Below, in pieces: positions 60,601 through 64,000 of a stretch of 64,000 nucleotides of DNA. The stretch's first letter is position 1; the number at the start of each line of letters is the position of its first letter. The DNA is from Loxodes magnus (lineage: Eukaryota; Ciliophora; Karyorelictea; Loxodida; Loxodidae), in assembly GCA_946699065.1 (NCBI GenBank), contig CAMPDV010000039.1, positions 1,144,898 to 1,208,897 of the forward strand, given 5' to 3'. A model generated the notes under the pieces. The model saw only the letters and a program-made list of their open reading frames with translations. It did not search any database and was not told the DNA's origin. The translations under genes and the position numbers were made by a program.

Positions 60601-62829
60601 ATCTTAATAAATAATCTTTTTCTTCTATAATTTCCTAATAACTACAATTTTACTCACTGAAATAATAAACTCCTGCTTGTCAATCAATTTTCATCGTACT
60701 ATTGCAGTACAGTTATCCTTCACATTCTTAGTTAGCTCAATATTTTTCTCTTGCTTAATACTTTTAACATTCAAAAGGATTAAGACTTTAACTTTTCGAG
60801 CACCCATGTTCGAGACAAGTCATTTCCGGATAGAATTTCTTATTAAATCCTTCTGTTTTTGCAATTCAGTATTCGGCAAAAATTATTTCTTAGGTGCAGT
60901 TTTCAGTTAAGTTATAGGATAAAGCAGGATAGTATTTTCACTCCCATTACTTAATGATATATTAAGTTAATAAACCAATGCTTTCTTAATCCAAGTTATA
61001 GATTCAACATTCTATTTTAAGTCTATTCTTTGTATAACATTTATCTTAATCAATATCTTTCACTCTTTTAAGACTTTCTATATACTCTAACGTTACGTTA
61101 TCTCCTGTATGAGCTCCACAGTAAGTTTCTCCTTAACTATAATCACATGAGAGGTTTACAAAGTTCAACTCATCTTTTTAGTTAATGCTTCTACAGTCTC
61201 ATTTATTATCTGCTTTAATGGGTTATTCTTATGATGCTTTATAAGGAAAAGTACATTTCGATTACTTGTTCTCCAGAGTTAAAGGTTCGCAGGTAAAAGA
61301 CCTACATGCTAGTTACTGCTTTGTATTTAAATCGCAAGGAGCATTAATGATCTCATTTATATTGAGAGAGAAGATTCCATAACATTAGTTTCCTAAACAA
61401 ACAGCATCATTAGTACAATCATAATCATCTAAGCATTTTCTATCTTCTCCAGGTTTAATTTATTTCTAGCACTTCTAATTTATACATGAAAGTCCAACTT
61501 CGCATATATGATCTTAGCATTCTTCGAATTCCTTTAATCCTTTACATCTAAAGTTCTTACACTTATTAGAAAAGCATTACTTATCTTGTATACAGAACTC
61601 TCCAGCATAAGCTTTAGCTAGTATGTATTTTTTATCTTATTAGCAGTATTAATTTTCTATATCTGTCTATTAATCTTAATAGCATGTTTAATTAATGCAG
61701 GGATCTAAAAATATTAAATCTTATTATTTATAGATGCATAATTATTTTAAAGCTCCTAGCATTAGAAAGTATAGCACTCTTGATGAAAAGTCAAAAATTA
61801 TTTTGAATTGTAATATTAGAAATTAGTACTCAAAATGGAGTATAATAATATATCATCTATGTAACTGTAATTGACTCCATAGTTTATAATAGGTAGTCAT
61901 TCCATTAGTACTATACCACTTAATATTGTTAAAGCATATGTGTTAAGATGATATTTCCAACATTCAAAATTAAACCTTTGTGAGGTATAAAAAACTCCGT
62001 TTGTAAGTTACAATCAAGGAACTAAGTAATTCTTGAAATCATGCTTAAAGTTTTATGCTAAGTTAGAGGACATTTCTACCTTACAGAATGAGTTACTTTC
62101 TTTGGAAGATACAGCACATCCACATATACCGAAACTGCCAGATTCATAAGCGCAATCATTTATTTTAGTTTCATAAGAACAAGGCATAGGAGGAGTGTGA
62201 AGACTTACAGGAGGATCCATACATCTATAGTCTTAAGTTAAATTATCTAAAGAGCAATGCATAGATTCACACTGAATGTAAAAGATATCTAAATGATTAT
62301 TAACAGCGGAAAAATAGTTATTACATAAAATAGAATCATATGCAATAGGTCTGATTGAACATTAATTTTAATTATAAACTGATAAGTAAGGAACGCAAAC
62401 TGAATTACATGTTAAGTTATTTAAGCAATCAGTTGATTATTAGCAAATCTATCCTTCTAGTTTCTATTTTTAGCACTAATTAGATGTCAAATTACAGAAT
62501 TCTCCAATCTCATAATCTAAATCTGAGAAGCAATTCTATTTGTTAGACTTTTAGCATATATTTTCAATGCATTCTAAACTCTTACAGAAAGAATTACCTA
62601 AGCACTACTCTCCCGTATTATTCTACTTTAAAGCACAAATGCCATCATTTCCATGAATATTACAAATTTGACCTTTAGGTTCAGTACATAACTAAGTTTG
62701 AATAGCATCAAATGGGTCATAGCAAGTATAGCAGTGATTTTTCTAAATATCTTTTACAAAAAATCTAGGGCATTCTAAAGTAAAGCTGAGTTGAACTAAA
62801 GCTAAAGTAATAATAATAGCTTCTTTCAT
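57617..62829 (-). pseudogene. Receptor protein kinase C, frameshifted, with distinct N-terminus
   Basis: The homology runs from the ATG at 62829 to the TGA at 57617-57619. The signal peptide (MKEAIIITLALVQLSFT) and the first 120 or so residues differ from A and B but keep Cys spacing and NxT sites. Length is 5,213 bases, not a multiple of three, and agrees with three visible indels: loss of one A near 61739, gain of one base at about 58014-58020, and loss of one near 57900. The last two put about 36 residues of the kinase C-lobe (including DIWAFG) out of frame, and the first truncates the protein near residue 360. If these are real the gene is dead. If they are assembly errors it is a third full kinase. 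Its 3' tail matches B. Confidence 0.8.
57761..62250. repeat. Tandem duplication unit 3 (partial)
   Basis: Only the kinase gene is present. Similarity to units 1 and 2 is high until about 62236, breaks between about 62280 and 62375, resumes briefly to about 62510, then is lost. This gives gene C a distinct N-terminus. Confidence 0.85.
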
Positions 62830-64000
62830 TAAATTTAAAATAATTATTCCCTATAACTAAAGACTTTCATTAAAATCCTTATTTCTATTAACTGTCTACT
62901 ATAAATACACTAACTAGATAGATTATCATTGAACTTATCTTCTATTACAGTATTAAATCCTTTATTAGAGTATAATTAGTGAAAAATAAATTAACTATGA
63001 AGTTGCTTTAAATTAGATATGGACTGGTAAAAGAATATTAAAAGAAGCTTAAAAGAGTAATAAATAATAAGGTATTAGTAATTACTACTGATTTGAGACT
63101 AATTTTAGTGAATATTTAGTTGATTTATAGGTAATACACACTTTAGATATAAGTTGATAAGCAAACGATTGCATAAATTATTTCTATTGTAGATATTTAT
63201 AATTATAACAATCAGAAATTATTACGTCTTGTTGAGTCTAAATTGCTTACTTTTAAGCAAAATGCCTAAGCTTTGAAAATAAGCTTTTATATAAAAGTAA
63301 GGAATAATAAATATATGAGTTCATGATATTTACTTAGTTTAAATAAAAAGTTCTAAATTATTACACTTAGCTTCATAGCTAGTTGTATGCTTGTTATAAA
63401 ATAAAACACTTTCAGAAGCTAAATTAAAGAAAGATCTATATATGCTTATTAAAAGCAAAAATTAGTTAATAATTGAGTGTATTAGATATAAACTGTAAAT
63501 AAATCCCTTTATTTCTAGTTAAATACAATTTGTTTATTATATGGATAAATCATATTAAAGGCCTAAACTTTAAATTTAATTCTACTATTAATCAAATATT
63601 ATCAAAACCTATCGAAATACCCTTCCAGAGATGCAATTTTCATAAGTATAATATACTTTTATATTTCAAAACCTAATTTTAACGTAATACAGTTATTAAA
63701 TATCCTATCAGTGTAATCAGATAAAAATGGTTAATTCTTAAGTTAAACCCAAATTAATAACTAGCAATGATTTTAACTTTTATAAAGCAGAATGAAATAT
63801 TAATAGAAAAATAGATGTATAATTGTAATAAAACAACTTAACTCTATAAATATTAAGAAAGCTAATTAAAAGAAGTAAGTAGAGTAGAAATAATTAAAAG
63901 TATTGCCATATTCAGATTACTTATATTATTAATCAAAAGTTAAAGGTAAGCTAAGTTATTTCTAAAGAAAAACTTATATACAACCACTTTAATTTAATGT
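62830..64000. other. Upstream flank of kinase C, no gene
   Basis: This is outside the tandem array and unlike the regions upstream of A and B. It is AT-rich with no coding or structured signal that I can support. Confidence 0.45.

Overview
The window looks like ciliate nuclear DNA. It is very AT-rich. Proteins become readable only if TAA and TAG are read as glutamine, and three independent gene families also need in-frame TGA to be read as tryptophan. The clearest case is an internally repeated receptor protein: one repeat has Cys-TGG where the other three have Cys-TGA. TGA also appears to end the genes. UAR = Gln with UGA = Trp/stop matches the karyorelictean (Loxodes-type) or Condylostoma-type nuclear codes. 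The exact organism is inference. Because no codon is an unconditional stop in this code, an open frame alone proves nothing here. Calls rest on motifs, residue composition and comparison between copies.

Bases 1-18,900 are accessory DNA built largely from retroelement remains. They hold a perfect 9-bp polypurine minisatellite (about 135 units, 485-1696) and three gag-like open frames (2764-3609, 11.3-12.1 kb minus, 17.6-18.4 kb minus), each with a coiled coil and a CCHC zinc knuckle. They also hold a fourth, longer coiled-coil frame (5971-7860), a decayed but recognisable LINE reverse transcriptase (12.13-15.13 kb), a 650-bp ATT-rich tract that may be an overgrown element tail, and three copies of a short structured repeat (about 3.78, 8.55 and 18.52 kb). 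That repeat carries a conserved 34-nt GC-rich hairpin.

Bases 19,896-62,829 are a tandem array with a unit of about 18.4 kb, in two full copies plus the start of a third. Each unit begins, on the minus strand, with a transmembrane receptor protein kinase: gene A 19896-25181, gene B 39225-44423, gene C 57617-62829. Gene C has three frameshifts. Each kinase is predicted to have a signal peptide, a large Cys-rich ectodomain of four internal repeats, one membrane segment and a TKL-like kinase domain. Upstream of A and B, on the same strand, lie a small frame and a glutamine-rich 1,184-residue protein of unknown function (27533-31087, and 46781-50342, the latter with a 7-bp frameshifting insertion). 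Two related plus-strand coding remnants follow in each unit. Gene A has a unique 3' end and gene C a unique 5' end, while B has an A-like 5' end and a C-like 3' end, which is the pattern left by unequal crossing-over.

Unit 1 alone carries an 848-bp gag-like retroelement (34871-35718) with a perfect 15-bp target-site duplication. The empty site is preserved in unit 2, so the element moved after the duplication. It is nearly identical to the copy at 11.3-12.1 kb. Bases 62,830-64,000 show no gene.
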